A DNA stretch of 37,382 nt, taken from positions 1-37,382 of the forward strand of contig JAKFVH010000001.1 in assembly GCA_021732285.1 (NCBI GenBank), in the 5' to 3' direction. Source of the stretch: Reyranella sp. Lineage in GTDB: Bacteria; Pseudomonadota; Alphaproteobacteria; Reyranellales; Reyranellaceae. Below are positions 16,106 to 24,634 of this stretch, one piece after another. A model generated the notes under the pieces. It searched no databases and was not told the origin of the DNA. It saw only the letters and a list, made by a program, of their open reading frames with translations. How positions within the stretch are numbered: position 1 is the first letter of the stretch; the number at the start of each line of letters is the position of its first letter. The position numbers were made by a program, and so were the translations under genes.

Positions 16106-16526
16106 GCTTGCCGCAGCGGCGTTCCTCGGCTTCGCGTTCGTGGCATCGGCGCTCGCGGCGGGGCCGTGGGACGGCACCTATGTCTATGAGCAGGGACTGG
16201 GCAAGGGAGCCGGCGGCATCAGCCTGTTCGTGACCCACACGCTCACCATCGACGGCCCGCAGTGCCGGCTCATGGTCGAGGGTTACCAGACCGACACGAA
16301 CATCCGCTGCAAAGCGACGGCCGTCGGCGACAGGCTCGAGGTCGCCTTCGTGAGCTTCGGCGATGGCTCGACGCTCAACCGGTTCGGCGTCCGGGAATAC
16401 ACCGCCAACCAGCCGCTGTTCACCCTGACGCGGCAGGGCAACGCGATCGCCACGACCTGGCAGGGCTACAACAGGAACAACATCGACACGGCGGGTCCGC
16501 CGACGTTCCGCAAGCTCGTCCGTTAG
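16098..16526 (+). CDS. Small exported protein, DUF5991-like
   Basis: A 142-aa protein with a Sec leader (MARLAAAAFLGFAFVASALA). The mature domain reads GPWDGTYVYEQGLG, FVTHTLTIDGPQCRLMVEGYQTDTNIRCKAT, LEVAFVSF and LFTLTRQG. The two-Cys beta-rich pattern resembles DUF5991 proteins as far as I can recall. The family has no known function; a small beta-barrel periplasmic domain is inferred. The GTG start at 16098 overlaps the CoA-transferase end by 8 bp, so it is the last gene of that operon. Its TAG overlaps by 4 bases the stop of the convergent membrane-protein gene. Confidence 0.75.
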   Translation: MARLAAAAFLGFAFVASALAAGPWDGTYVYEQGLGKGAGGISLFVTHTLTIDGPQCRLMVEGYQTDTNIRCKATAVGDRLEVAFVSFGDGSTLNRFGVREYTANQPLFTLTRQGNAIATTWQGYNRNNIDTAGPPTFRKLVR

Positions 16527-17212
16527 TCCAGACGAGAAGTGATCTGCTCGGCCGTCGCGCCTTCCTTCTCCTCGCGCAGCAGCACATAGAAGATCGCCGG
16601 CAGGGTGTGCACGACGATCCCCGCCAGGGCGCCGTAGATCCACATGACGAGGCTGCCCAGCGCGCCGTGGCCCAGCAGCACGATGATCACGAGCGCGCCC
16701 AGCGCGAAGAACACCAGCCACAGCAGGAAGACGCCGAGGATGGGCAGCCGCCGGCCGGCCGTCAGGTCCATGCTGCGGTTGAAGGCGCCGCCCAAGTCGG
16801 TGCGCTCGATCATCATGACGGGAATGGTGACTGCCCACAGCGGGATCAGGAACAGCGGCCCGACCACGACGATCGCCGACACCGCGATCACGAAGTACTG
16901 GATGCAGCCCAGCAGCAGCAGCAGTCCGAACATCGGGCCCTGCAGCTGGCGCAGCATCGGCTCCCATTCGGGCTTGCGTCCGGTGATCGCCTGCAGCGTG
17001 CCCCAGGTGAGGCAGATCGAGGTCGCGACGCTCAGGACCAGGCCGACGAGGCCGGCCAGCAAGCCCAGGCTCAGGATGTTCATCACCAGGGACACCGCGC
17101 CGAAGATCACGGCGACGGTGAAGAAGGCCGCGAAGTTGTCGCGCGCCAGCATGTAGGACCGCTCGAGGACCGACGTGACGGTCCAGGACCGGGAAGACGG
17201 GGCGGTGGTCAT
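16523..17212 (-). CDS. Multi-pass integral membrane protein, unknown function
   Basis: A 229-aa protein with about five or six hydrophobic segments. The N-terminal cytoplasmic stretch (VTSVLERSYMLARDNFAAFF) and the mid-protein TIPVMMIERTDLGGAFNRSMDLTAGRRLPI loop resemble the membrane domains attached to glycerophosphodiesterases and related YciC/DUF975-like proteins. No catalytic motif is visible. It begins only 5 bp after the stop of the 600-aa acyl-CoA dehydrogenase and probably shares its transcript with the sirtuin. It may organise membranes or be a small transporter, but there is no direct evidence. Confidence 0.8.
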   Translation of the reverse strand: MTTAPSSRSWTVTSVLERSYMLARDNFAAFFTVAVIFGAVSLVMNILSLGLLAGLVGLVLSVATSICLTWGTLQAITGRKPEWEPMLRQLQGPMFGLLLLLGCIQYFVIAVSAIVVVGPLFLIPLWAVTIPVMMIERTDLGGAFNRSMDLTAGRRLPILGVFLLWLVFFALGALVIIVLLGHGALGSLVMWIYGALAGIVVHTLPAIFYVLLREEKEGATAEQITSRLD

Positions 17213-17217
17213 GGGGC

Positions 17218-19020
17218 CTATCCTACCAGAGCCGCGGCCTTTGCGAGAGGTACCGGCTTGTCCTGCAGCAGCAGGTCGATCGCCTCGTGCTCCCAGGCCG
17301 TCTCGGTGAGGGACAGCGGGTCCTGTGGCGCCAGCCGATGCTCGATCACCAGGCGCGACAGCAAGAGGCGGCGGGCGTCGCCGCCCTTGGCACCAAGGGA
17401 AGCCCCTTCCCAGGCGAGCAGCGCCGCCGTCGCGGCATGATAGAGCGCTCCGGCGGCGAGGCGGCAGCGCTTCTCCTGCCTGGGGTCGGCGGCGATCGCC
17501 TCGACGAAGCGCTCGACGCGATCGAGGGTGGCGCCGAGCAGGCCCTTGTACTGGCCCGGCAGGGCGTCGGAGCGCTCGTACTTGTCCTTCAGCGCCGCCG
17601 TCAGCGTCTTGTGGCCGCCGCTCTTGCCCACGGCGCGCTGCACCACGTCGAGCGCGTTGATGTTGGACGTGCCCTCCCACAGGGTGCCGATCTGGGCGTC
17701 GCGCACCAGGCGGGCGGTGACCCATTCCTCGATGTAGCCCAGGCCGCCCCTCACCTCGAGGGCGTGGCTCGCCACCGGGATGTTGTCGCGGCAGGCGCGG
17801 AACTTGTAGACCGGGGTCAGGATGCGCAAGAGGTTGGCCGCTTCCTCGTCGCCCCCTTTACCTCCATATCCGTTGGCGCGGCCCATGGCGTCGGCCGAGA
17901 AGGCGTACATCGACAGCGCCTGCTCGGTCGGCAGCATGATCTTCATCAGCTGGCGGCGCAGCAGCGGGTACTCGCCGATCGCCTTGCCGAAGGCGCGGCG
18001 GTTCTCGGCCATCACCATCGCCTCGTTGAGGCAGCGGCGCATCATCGAGGCCGCGCGCACGCCGTGGCTCAGCCGCGACAGGTTCACCTGCTCCATCATC
18101 TGCTTGAAGCCGCGGCCGGCATCGCCCACCAGGTAGGCGATGGCGCCGTCCATGATGATCTCGCCCGAGGCCATCGACTTGGTGCCGAGCTTGTCCTTCA
18201 GGCGAACGATGCGATAGCTGTTGCGGCCGCCGTCCTCCAGCCGCCGCGGCATGGCGAACATGCCGAGCCCCTGCGTGCCGCGCGCCGCGCCCCTCGGCCT
18301 GGCCAGCAGGACCGCGACATCGGCATCGGCATGGCTGCAGAACCACTTCTGGCCAAAAAGCTTCCAGCGCTCGACGCCGTCGGGGCCGACACCGATGCGC
18401 TCGGCCTCGGTTTCCAGCGCGCCGACGTCGGAGCCGCCCGCCTTCTCGGTCATGAACTGCGTGCCCTTGAGCATCGTCGCCGGGTCCTGGCTCAAGAGCC
18501 GGTCGAGCAGGAGCTTCTTCAACGCCGCCGAGCCGAAGCGCTTGATGATGAAATTGGACGTGTCGGAGACCGAGACCGGACACATCAGGCCGAACTCGGC
18601 CTGCACGAAGAGATAGGTGATGCCGTACTTCACCAGCGGATGGGCGGGCTCGCCGAGGCCCAGCACGCCGGCGCGATGGGTCATCGCGTGCATGCCGAAC
18701 TCCTCGAAGGCGATCTTCTCCATCTCGCGGTACGACGGGTGATAGTCGATCCAGTCCTCGTCGCGGCCGAAGCGGTCGCGCGGCTGCAGGACGGGCGGAT
18801 GCTTGTCGGCCGTCATGGCGAGATCGTCCAGCCGGTTGCCGGCCAGCTCGCCCAGCCGCTCGAAATGCGGCGTCATCTGTTTCAGGAGGCCCGGCTCCAT
18901 GTAGAGCGACAGCAGGTCCTGGAACTGCCGATCGATGGCATAGAAGTTCCGGCCATGCGCATCGGGGGCGATGTACTGGGCGCCGTGGGGCTGGCCGATG
19001 TTGGTCGTCATGTCGGGCAT
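17218..19020 (-). CDS. Large acyl-CoA dehydrogenase (AidB/FadE-like, about 600 aa)
   Basis: A 600-aa member of the long acyl-CoA dehydrogenase group. After an N-terminal helical extension (RNFYAIDRQFQDLLSLY) come FVQAEFGLMCPVSVSDTSNF, FMTEKAGGSDVGALET (FAD contact), WFCSHADADVAVLLARP, VRLKDKLGTKSMASGEI and the catalytic Glu region IGTLWEGTSNINALDVVQRA, followed by an AcCoA_dehyd_C domain. The overall order is closer to AidB and related 600-aa dehydrogenases than to the 385-aa enzyme at 12706. ATG 19020 is preferred because a GGAG lies 8 bases upstream; ATG 19032 is possible. It is 13 bp from the sirtuin stop, so the two are cotranscribed. Lysine deacylation may control acyl-CoA flux here (inference). 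Confidence 0.88.
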   Translation of the reverse strand: MPDMTTNIGQPHGAQYIAPDAHGRNFYAIDRQFQDLLSLYMEPGLLKQMTPHFERLGELAGNRLDDLAMTADKHPPVLQPRDRFGRDEDWIDYHPSYREMEKIAFEEFGMHAMTHRAGVLGLGEPAHPLVKYGITYLFVQAEFGLMCPVSVSDTSNFIIKRFGSAALKKLLLDRLLSQDPATMLKGTQFMTEKAGGSDVGALETEAERIGVGPDGVERWKLFGQKWFCSHADADVAVLLARPRGAARGTQGLGMFAMPRRLEDGGRNSYRIVRLKDKLGTKSMASGEIIMDGAIAYLVGDAGRGFKQMMEQVNLSRLSHGVRAASMMRRCLNEAMVMAENRRAFGKAIGEYPLLRRQLMKIMLPTEQALSMYAFSADAMGRANGYGGKGGDEEAANLLRILTPVYKFRACRDNIPVASHALEVRGGLGYIEEWVTARLVRDAQIGTLWEGTSNINALDVVQRAVGKSGGHKTLTAALKDKYERSDALPGQYKGLLGATLDRVERFVEAIAADPRQEKRCRLAAGALYHAATAALLAWEGASLGAKGGDARRLLLSRLVIEHRLAPQDPLSLTETAWEHEAIDLLLQDKPVPLAKAAALVG

Positions 19021-19033
19021 CGTCTTCTCCATA

Positions 19034-19768
19034 TTATTGCCAGCCGTTCGCCAGCACGCGCTCGACATAGGTCGGCACGACTTGGGTGGCGGGGCCGTAG
19101 ATGTGTTCGTGGAACAGGGGCTGGTTGCCGGTCGCCTCGAGGTTGAGCTCGACGGTGCGTGCCCGCGGCGCCTTGCGGCGGACATGCGGGACGAAGCCCG
19201 CCGCCGGATAGACCTCGCCCGAGGTGCCGATCGACAGGAACAGGCCGCAGCGCTCCAAGGCGGCATGGATCTCGTCCATGTAGAGCGGCATCTCGCCGAA
19301 CCAGACGATGTGCGGCCGAAGCTCGCCCACCGCCTGGCAGTTGGGGCAGACCGATTGCGGCGTGAGGTCGACCTCGGATTCGAAGACCTTGCTGCAGTTC
19401 ATGCAGCGGATCTCGCCGTCGCGGCCGTGCATGTGGATCACGTTCTTCGAGCCCGCCTGCTCGTGCAGGGGGTCGATGTTCTGGGTCACCACCGTGACCT
19501 CGCCCTGGTATTCCCGCTCCAGGCGGGCCAGCGCGCGATGGGCGGCGTTGGGCTCGATATGGGCGGCACGGAAGGAGCGGCGCGTGTCGCTGTAGAAGTC
19601 GAGCACCTTTTTCTTGTCGCGGAACCAAGCCTCGATCGTGGCCACCTCCTCTAGATTGACCCGCGTCCACAGCCCGTCCTTGTCGCGGAAGGTGTCGATG
19701 CCGCTTTCCTTGGAGATGCCCGCACCGGTCAGGATCACGATCCCGGGGGGCAGGAATTCCTGATGCAT
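19034..19768 (-). CDS. cobB: NAD-dependent protein deacylase (sirtuin, CobB-like)
   Basis: A 244-aa sirtuin. It has the NAD motif GAGISKESGIDTFRD, TQNIDPLHEQAG, catalytic H114 (HMHG), a zinc ribbon C122-C125/C141-C144, and RPHIVWFGEMP. It removes acyl groups from lysine using NAD. Aligned without gaps to E. coli CobB, the Tyr of the Tyr-x-x-Arg deacylase pocket is kept (Y59), but the Arg position is Thr62, with Arg at 63-64. Preference for succinyl or malonyl groups may therefore differ. It leads a minus-strand unit with the large acyl-CoA dehydrogenase and is divergent, by 35 bp, from the tyrosine phosphatase gene. Confidence 0.92.
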   Translation of the reverse strand: MHQEFLPPGIVILTGAGISKESGIDTFRDKDGLWTRVNLEEVATIEAWFRDKKKVLDFYSDTRRSFRAAHIEPNAAHRALARLEREYQGEVTVVTQNIDPLHEQAGSKNVIHMHGRDGEIRCMNCSKVFESEVDLTPQSVCPNCQAVGELRPHIVWFGEMPLYMDEIHAALERCGLFLSIGTSGEVYPAAGFVPHVRRKAPRARTVELNLEATGNQPLFHEHIYGPATQVVPTYVERVLANGWQ

Positions 19769-19803
19769 GGCGTCAATCTAGCGCTGTGCTAGGCTAGGAG
19801 GCC

Positions 19804-20295
19804 ATGACCATCGGCGTCCTCTTCGTCTGTACCGCCAACATCTGCCGCTCGCCCATGGCCGAAGGCGTGTTCCGCACCCTGGCCCAACGCGCCGGCCTCG
19901 AGGCGGCGTTCAGGATCGCCTCAGCCGGAACCACCAGCGGCCACGCCGGCGAGGCGCCGACGCCGGCCGCCGTCGCAGCGGCGGCGCGCCGCGGCTACGA
20001 CATCTCGGCCCAGCGCTCGCGCCCGCTCAGCAAGGAAGACATCGCCGCCGCCGACTACGTCCTGGCGATGGACCGCAGCCACATGGCCGACCTGCGCTGG
20101 ATGGCGCCGCGCGACAAGGCTGAGTGCCTGCAGATGTTCACCAAGTTCGGCCCCATGCCCGGCATCCTCGACGTCCAGGACCCGTATGGCGGCACCCAGC
20201 AGGACTACGAGCGCGCGCTCGACCTGATCGAGGCAGGCTGCAAGGGCCTGCTGGCAGCGCTGACACAGGAGGCGAAGGCGACCATCGCCAGGTAA
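19804..20295 (+). CDS. Low-molecular-weight protein tyrosine phosphatase
   Basis: A 163-aa enzyme with the P-loop VCTANICRSPMAEG. Nucleophile C9 and Arg15 give the C-x5-R pattern, and the general-acid loop DVQDPYGG lies near the C-terminus. LMW-PTPs dephosphorylate tyrosine phosphates (bacterial BY-kinases, exopolysaccharide control) and are related to arsenate reductases. No kinase or polysaccharide genes are near, so the target is unknown. AGGAGG precedes ATG 19804. The TRAP binding-protein gene follows after 25 bp and may be cotranscribed. Confidence 0.92.
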   Translation: MTIGVLFVCTANICRSPMAEGVFRTLAQRAGLEAAFRIASAGTTSGHAGEAPTPAAVAAAARRGYDISAQRSRPLSKEDIAAADYVLAMDRSHMADLRWMAPRDKAECLQMFTKFGPMPGILDVQDPYGGTQQDYERALDLIEAGCKGLLAALTQEAKATIAR

Positions 20296-20320
20296 TCGTC
20301 GTTGCGCAAGGAGCCGGAGC

Positions 20321-21295
20321 ATGTTCAAGCCCAGCCCGATTCTCGTCCTCGCATTGACGATCGTTCTCTGCAGCAGCGCAGCTCACGCCCGCCAGTTCCA
20401 GTCGTCGGACGTCGAAACACCTGACCATCCCGCGGTGAAGTCCGTCGCCTTCATGGGCGAGTTGATGCGCCAGCGCAGCAGTGGCCGCTTGTGGATCAGC
20501 GACGTCGGCGCGTCGGACCACAACTCCGAGATCTTCACCGTGGCACAGCTGCGCACCGGCACGCTCGACATGGCGCGGATCAGCGTGACGGCGCTGCACG
20601 GTTCCGTGCCGGTCACCGTGGTGCCGACCCTGCCGTTCCTGTTCACGTCGGTGGCGCATCGCCGCCGGATCCTCGACGGACCGGTCGGCGCGGAGTTGCT
20701 GGCCTCGCTCGAAGCCTATGACCTGATCGGGCTCTGCTTCTACGATGCCGGTTCGCGCTCGATCTACATGCCGACCCGGGCGGTGCGGACGCCGGCCGAC
20801 ATGAAGGGGCTCAGGATCCGCGTGCAGACCTCGCCGGTGATGGCCGAGGTCATGCAGGCGCTCGGCGCCATCCCGGTTCCCATTCCCTATGGCCAGGTCC
20901 GCGCCCGGCTGGCGGCGGGCACGGTCGACGCGGCGGAGAACAACGTCATCTCCTATCATGCTTCCCGCCACCACGAGGTCGCCAAGGTCTACAGCGCGAC
21001 CGAGCATGTCGCGCCGCCCGCCGTCGTGGTGTTTTCCAAGCGCGTGTGGGATCGGCTGCCCGCCGAGGATCGCGAGATCGTCCGCCAGGCGGCGCGGGAT
21101 TCGGTACCGTATTTCCGCAAGCTCGTCGATGAGCAGGAGGCCGCCGCGCGCGCCGCGCTCGCCAGCGAGGGCGTGCAGTTCGTGACCGACGTCGACAAGG
21201 CGGCGTTCGTGCGGCTCCTGATGCCGCTCTATCCCAAGCTGGTCACCGCGCCTCGCCATCGCGACCTGATCGACCAGGTGCGGGCGGGGGAGTAG
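20321..21295 (+). CDS. TRAP transporter substrate-binding protein (DctP family), orphan
   Basis: A 324-aa periplasmic protein with leader MFKPSPILVLALTIVLCSSAAHA. DctP-type motifs include the VAQLRTGTLDMARISVTALHG helix, ADMKGLRIRVQTSPVMAEVMQALGAIPVPI with the ligand-binding Arg, and GQVRARLAAGTVDAAENN. TRAP systems take up organic acids with an ion gradient through DctQ and DctM, but neither membrane subunit is in the window. It must use a permease encoded elsewhere or act as a receptor. A compound palindrome follows its stop. Confidence 0.9.
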   Translation: MFKPSPILVLALTIVLCSSAAHARQFQSSDVETPDHPAVKSVAFMGELMRQRSSGRLWISDVGASDHNSEIFTVAQLRTGTLDMARISVTALHGSVPVTVVPTLPFLFTSVAHRRRILDGPVGAELLASLEAYDLIGLCFYDAGSRSIYMPTRAVRTPADMKGLRIRVQTSPVMAEVMQALGAIPVPIPYGQVRARLAAGTVDAAENNVISYHASRHHEVAKVYSATEHVAPPAVVVFSKRVWDRLPAEDREIVRQAARDSVPYFRKLVDEQEAAARAALASEGVQFVTDVDKAAFVRLLMPLYPKLVTAPRHRDLIDQVRAGE

Positions 21296-21432
21296 CTGGG
21301 AGCGCGGGCCTCTGGCCCGCTCATGATCATAGTCTTCCGGCCCGCGCGCATCTTGCGCGCTCATGAATCATGAGCGCGCAAGATGCGCGCGGTCCGGAAG
21401 AGCATGAGCGGGCCAGAGGCCCGCGCTCCCAG
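21296..21432. repeat. Composite nested palindrome, 137 bp (copy 2 of the repeat family plus inner element)
   Basis: The outer arms 21296-21325 and 21403-21432 are a perfect 30-bp inverted repeat. The middle arms 21333-21340 and 21394-21401 pair over 8 bp. The inner arms 21344-21366 and 21368-21390 pair perfectly over 23 bp around one base. The outer arm contains the same unit as the element at 7798-7851, differing by one base, and each outer or inner arm can also fold as its own small hairpin. It lies between the convergent TRAP and dimethylformamidase-like genes and may act as a bidirectional terminator or a REP/BIME-type element. Confidence 0.9.
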
Positions 21433-21433
21433 A

Positions 21434-23584
21434 TCAGAACGGCCACTTGAGGCCGAGTTCGCCGAACCGGTTGATCACGTTGAAGGTCAGCCGCGACACG
21501 TCGTTGTCGAACTTGTTGTGCGGCAGCGACCCGCAATAGGTGATCGAGCCGACCGAGAATACCGCGCCGCCCTTGGGCTTCTCGATGTAGGTCATGTCGG
21601 CGCGGATCAGCCCTTCCAGCGTGTCACCGGTGATCGTCGTGTTGAAGCCCAGCCGCTCCTCGTGCACGACCACGAACTCCTTGCGGTCGTGGCCTTCCGA
21701 GGAGGCCAGCACCACGGCGTTGAGCGGGCTGCCCAGGCGATGGTCGAGGCGGTCGAGCTCGAAGCCCGCCGCACCGCCGCCCGAGAAGCCGTAGCCGCCG
21801 AACAGCTCGCCCTTCACGCCCTCGAACACCCAGGCGTGATGGTTGTCGCGCGCTGCCGCCGACTGGCGATAGGAATCGCCCACGAACAGGCCTTGGCTCG
21901 AGAAGCCGATGCCGCACAGCACGTTGGGCGGCCGGTCCGAGCGCCGCCACAGCCCGCCATAGGCGCCGTCGAAGGCGTGATAGTACTCGCCGGGCTCGGC
22001 CGGCCAGGTGCGGATGCCGCCCTCGGTGCGCCGCACTTCTATGGCGCCGGGCACGGCGTCGCTGAGCGCCACGCGCCAGTAGAAGCCGTTGCCGCCGAGA
22101 TACATCAACCGCCCACCGGTCTCGGTGTAGACCTGCAGTGCGTCGAGCGTCTCCTTGGTGTGGTACTCCGGATGCGTGCCGGTCACGACCACCTTGTAGG
22201 CGGCGAGGATCTCCGCGCCCTTCTCATGCAGGTCGTGGTCGGTGACGACGTCGTAGGCGATGCCCAGCCGATCGAACCAGCCGGTGAGATGGGTGTCGGC
22301 CGGCAGATGGCGCAGGCCCGAGCCCGCCGCGTCGTTGAAGGTGAGGAAGTCGGGCCGCCAGGTCAGCAGTGGCCTGAGGTGCGAGGAATAGGCCACACCC
22401 GAGCCGTCGCGATGGAAGTTGTAGGTCGACAGGCCGTAATCCTTGTTGTCGTCGGGATTGTTGGCCGCGGCCTTCCATTCGGCAACGCGCTGGCGGAACG
22501 GCTCGTTGAACACGCCGCGAGAGAAATTGGTGTAGACCTGATAGGTGAAGGTCGAGGCGATGTAGCAGACCTTGGCCCGCGGCTTGCCGACCTGCGGCCG
22601 CACGAAGAAGGGGATGACGTCGCGATGCGGCCCGCAACGCAGCTGCATACCCCAGACGCCGCTCTTCATGTCCTTCGGCACGGTGAAGCTGAAATCGTCG
22701 ACCCAGCCGCAGTCGTGCAGGTCGTCGTCGTGGAAGTGGATGGCGGCATACATGTGTGGCGCGCGCTTCCAGTCGCGCTCGCCGTCGCTCCACGCCGCGC
22801 CCTTCATGGCGCGCGTCGGCAGGTTTACGAGCCTGCCGTGCAGTCCGTTGGGTCCGGTGTCCTCGACCTCCATCGTGGCCATGCGGCGGGCGAAGTCCCA
22901 GGCGCCCAAGCCCGCGACGGTGGGCGCTTCGATCTTGCCGTTGAAGCAGCGCCGCGCCGGGCGGTCGGCGGCACTCTCCGCGCCGATGAACACCGGCTGG
23001 GCGGCATCGACCGACAGCCTCTCGGCCGTCGTGCTCGCTTCGCCCTCGTCGTCGACGGCAAAAGCGCGCTTCAAGGGCTGCTGGCCCACTCGCATCATGC
23101 CGGTGGCAGGATCGGCCGAGGCCCACACGCGATACCACGCGCGATTGCGCAGCTTCTTGCCCACCGCGACGCGCGCGCCGCCGCATTCCAGCGCCATGCC
23201 GTCCGGCGTCAGCACCAGCGCGAATCCCGCGCCTGAGGCGGCATCGCGCCGTGAGATCACGGTCTGTGGTCCGTCCTCCGGCAAGGTCGGCCAGATCAGC
23301 GCCTCGACGGAAAGTGCTGCCGGCAATTTCACGTCGGCCGCGCGCTCGATCAGCGCATAGGAGCCGGGCCAGGCGTGCTGCTGGCGCGAGGCAAAGCGGC
23401 CATCGAACAGCTCGGACTCGTCTTCGAGCTTCTGCGCCGGTCCGCCGGGATTGGGATCGCCGCGCACGATGCGCACCAGCATGGCGTTGTACGGTCCCGG
23501 TCCAACGCTCGAAACCTTGAAGCTGATCTTTTCGCCGGCGCGTACCGAGATGCGGTCGGCGTAGCCGGTAAGCGGTGCTGTCAC
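21434..23584 (-). CDS. N,N-dimethylformamidase large-subunit-like protein
   Basis: A 716-aa protein resembling the beta (large) subunit of N,N-dimethylformamidase. The N-terminal half is beta-sandwich-like and includes a LamG-type stretch (SVEALIWPTLPEDGPQTVIS). The C-terminal half has CYIASTFTYQVYTNFSRG, STYNFHRDGSG, the VVTGTHPEYHTKETLDAL block and GGRLMYLGGNGFYW. The known enzyme hydrolyses dimethylformamide using iron held by two Tyr and a Glu; Y388 and E473 are plausible counterparts (inference). No small-subunit gene is adjacent, so another C-N hydrolase activity is possible. GTG 23584 follows GGGGAG by 8 bases. It is divergent by 54 bp from a Bug/phosphotriesterase-family pair. Confidence 0.82.
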   Translation of the reverse strand: MTAPLTGYADRISVRAGEKISFKVSSVGPGPYNAMLVRIVRGDPNPGGPAQKLEDESELFDGRFASRQQHAWPGSYALIERAADVKLPAALSVEALIWPTLPEDGPQTVISRRDAASGAGFALVLTPDGMALECGGARVAVGKKLRNRAWYRVWASADPATGMMRVGQQPLKRAFAVDDEGEASTTAERLSVDAAQPVFIGAESAADRPARRCFNGKIEAPTVAGLGAWDFARRMATMEVEDTGPNGLHGRLVNLPTRAMKGAAWSDGERDWKRAPHMYAAIHFHDDDLHDCGWVDDFSFTVPKDMKSGVWGMQLRCGPHRDVIPFFVRPQVGKPRAKVCYIASTFTYQVYTNFSRGVFNEPFRQRVAEWKAAANNPDDNKDYGLSTYNFHRDGSGVAYSSHLRPLLTWRPDFLTFNDAAGSGLRHLPADTHLTGWFDRLGIAYDVVTDHDLHEKGAEILAAYKVVVTGTHPEYHTKETLDALQVYTETGGRLMYLGGNGFYWRVALSDAVPGAIEVRRTEGGIRTWPAEPGEYYHAFDGAYGGLWRRSDRPPNVLCGIGFSSQGLFVGDSYRQSAAARDNHHAWVFEGVKGELFGGYGFSGGGAAGFELDRLDHRLGSPLNAVVLASSEGHDRKEFVVVHEERLGFNTTITGDTLEGLIRADMTYIEKPKGGAVFSVGSITYCGSLPHNKFDNDVSRLTFNVINRFGELGLKWPF

Positions 23585-23638
23585 GTTTGTCTCCCCTCAG
23601 GCGAACGATATAGTCGCCCGAAGCGGAGGAGGAATTCC

Positions 23639-24634
23639 ATGACCAAGATCGCTCGCCGTGCGGTACTCGCCGGCGCGCTCGCCGCGCCCTTGGGCGCGCC
23701 GATGCTGGCGCGGAACGTGCTTGCGCAGGGCGGCTACCCCAACAAGCAGATCCGCATGGTCGTGCCCTTTGCCGCCGCCGGCACGACCGACCTTTTGGGC
23801 CGCATCGTCGCGCAGTACCTCACCGAGGTGTGGGGCCAGCAGGTGATCGTCGACAACAAGACCGGCGCCGGCGGCAATGTCGGCGCCGAGCTGGTCGCCA
23901 AGGCGCCGGCCGACGGCTACACGCTGCTGCTGGGCACGGTCGGCACCGCCGTCACCAACCAGTATCTCTACAAGAACATGCCCTACGACAGCATGAAGAG
24001 CTTCGCGCCGGTGGCCCTGGTCGGCGAAGTGGCCAACGTGCTCGCCGTGCATCCCAGCTTCCCGGCCAAGACGCTCAAGGAGTTCGTCGACTACTGCAAG
24101 GCGCAGGGGCCCAACAAGGTGAGCTACGGCTCGCCCGCCGTCGGCGGCACCGGCCATCTCGCCATGGAGTACCTGTCGGAGCTGGCCGGCATCAAGCTCG
24201 AGCACGTCGTCTATCGCGGCAGCTCGCTGGTGATGAAGGACCTTTTGGCCGGCCACATCCTCGACACCATGGACAACCTGCCGCCCTACCTGCAGCACAT
24301 CCAGTCCGGCGCCTTGCGCGCGCTCGGCGTCAGCTCGGCCAAGCGCTGGTTCTCCGCCCCCGACGTGCCGACCATCGCCGAGCAGGGCTTTCCGGGCTTC
24401 GACGCAGCGCCGTGGTGGTATGTCGCGGCGCCCGCCGGCACGCCGGCCGACATCGTCAAGAAGCTGTCGGACGAGGTCACCAAGGGCATCAAGTCGGAAG
24501 CGGTGATCAAGAAGATCCGCGAGGCGGGCGCCGCCGAGCTGCCGGGCGATGCGGCGGCGCTGGTGAGGCAGATGGAATCCGAGAACGTCAAATGGAAGAA
24601 GGTGATCGTCGCCGCCAAGCTGGAGCCGCAATGA
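23639..24634 (+). CDS. Bug/TctC-family substrate-binding protein
   Basis: A 331-aa periplasmic protein with a Tat-like leader (ARRAVLAGALAAPLGAPMLARNVLA). Bug motifs are IRMVVPFAAAGTTDLLGRIVAQYL, VIVDNKTGAGGNVGAELVAKAPADGY and AAPAGTPADIVKKL. GGAGGAGG directly precedes ATG 23639, so strong translation is expected. It is ATGA-coupled to the phosphotriesterase-family hydrolase, so it probably captures the substrate of that enzyme or of the divergent amidase-like protein. No tctA/tctB genes are present. Confidence 0.92.
   Translation: MTKIARRAVLAGALAAPLGAPMLARNVLAQGGYPNKQIRMVVPFAAAGTTDLLGRIVAQYLTEVWGQQVIVDNKTGAGGNVGAELVAKAPADGYTLLLGTVGTAVTNQYLYKNMPYDSMKSFAPVALVGEVANVLAVHPSFPAKTLKEFVDYCKAQGPNKVSYGSPAVGGTGHLAMEYLSELAGIKLEHVVYRGSSLVMKDLLAGHILDTMDNLPPYLQHIQSGALRALGVSSAKRWFSAPDVPTIAEQGFPGFDAAPWWYVAAPAGTPADIVKKLSDEVTKGIKSEAVIKKIREAGAAELPGDAAALVRQMESENVKWKKVIVAAKLEPQ

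Noticed and set aside
21383..23236. 617-codon open frame on the plus strand opposite the dimethylformamidase-like gene
   Set aside because: No domain and shadow-type composition. It also starts inside the composite palindrome.
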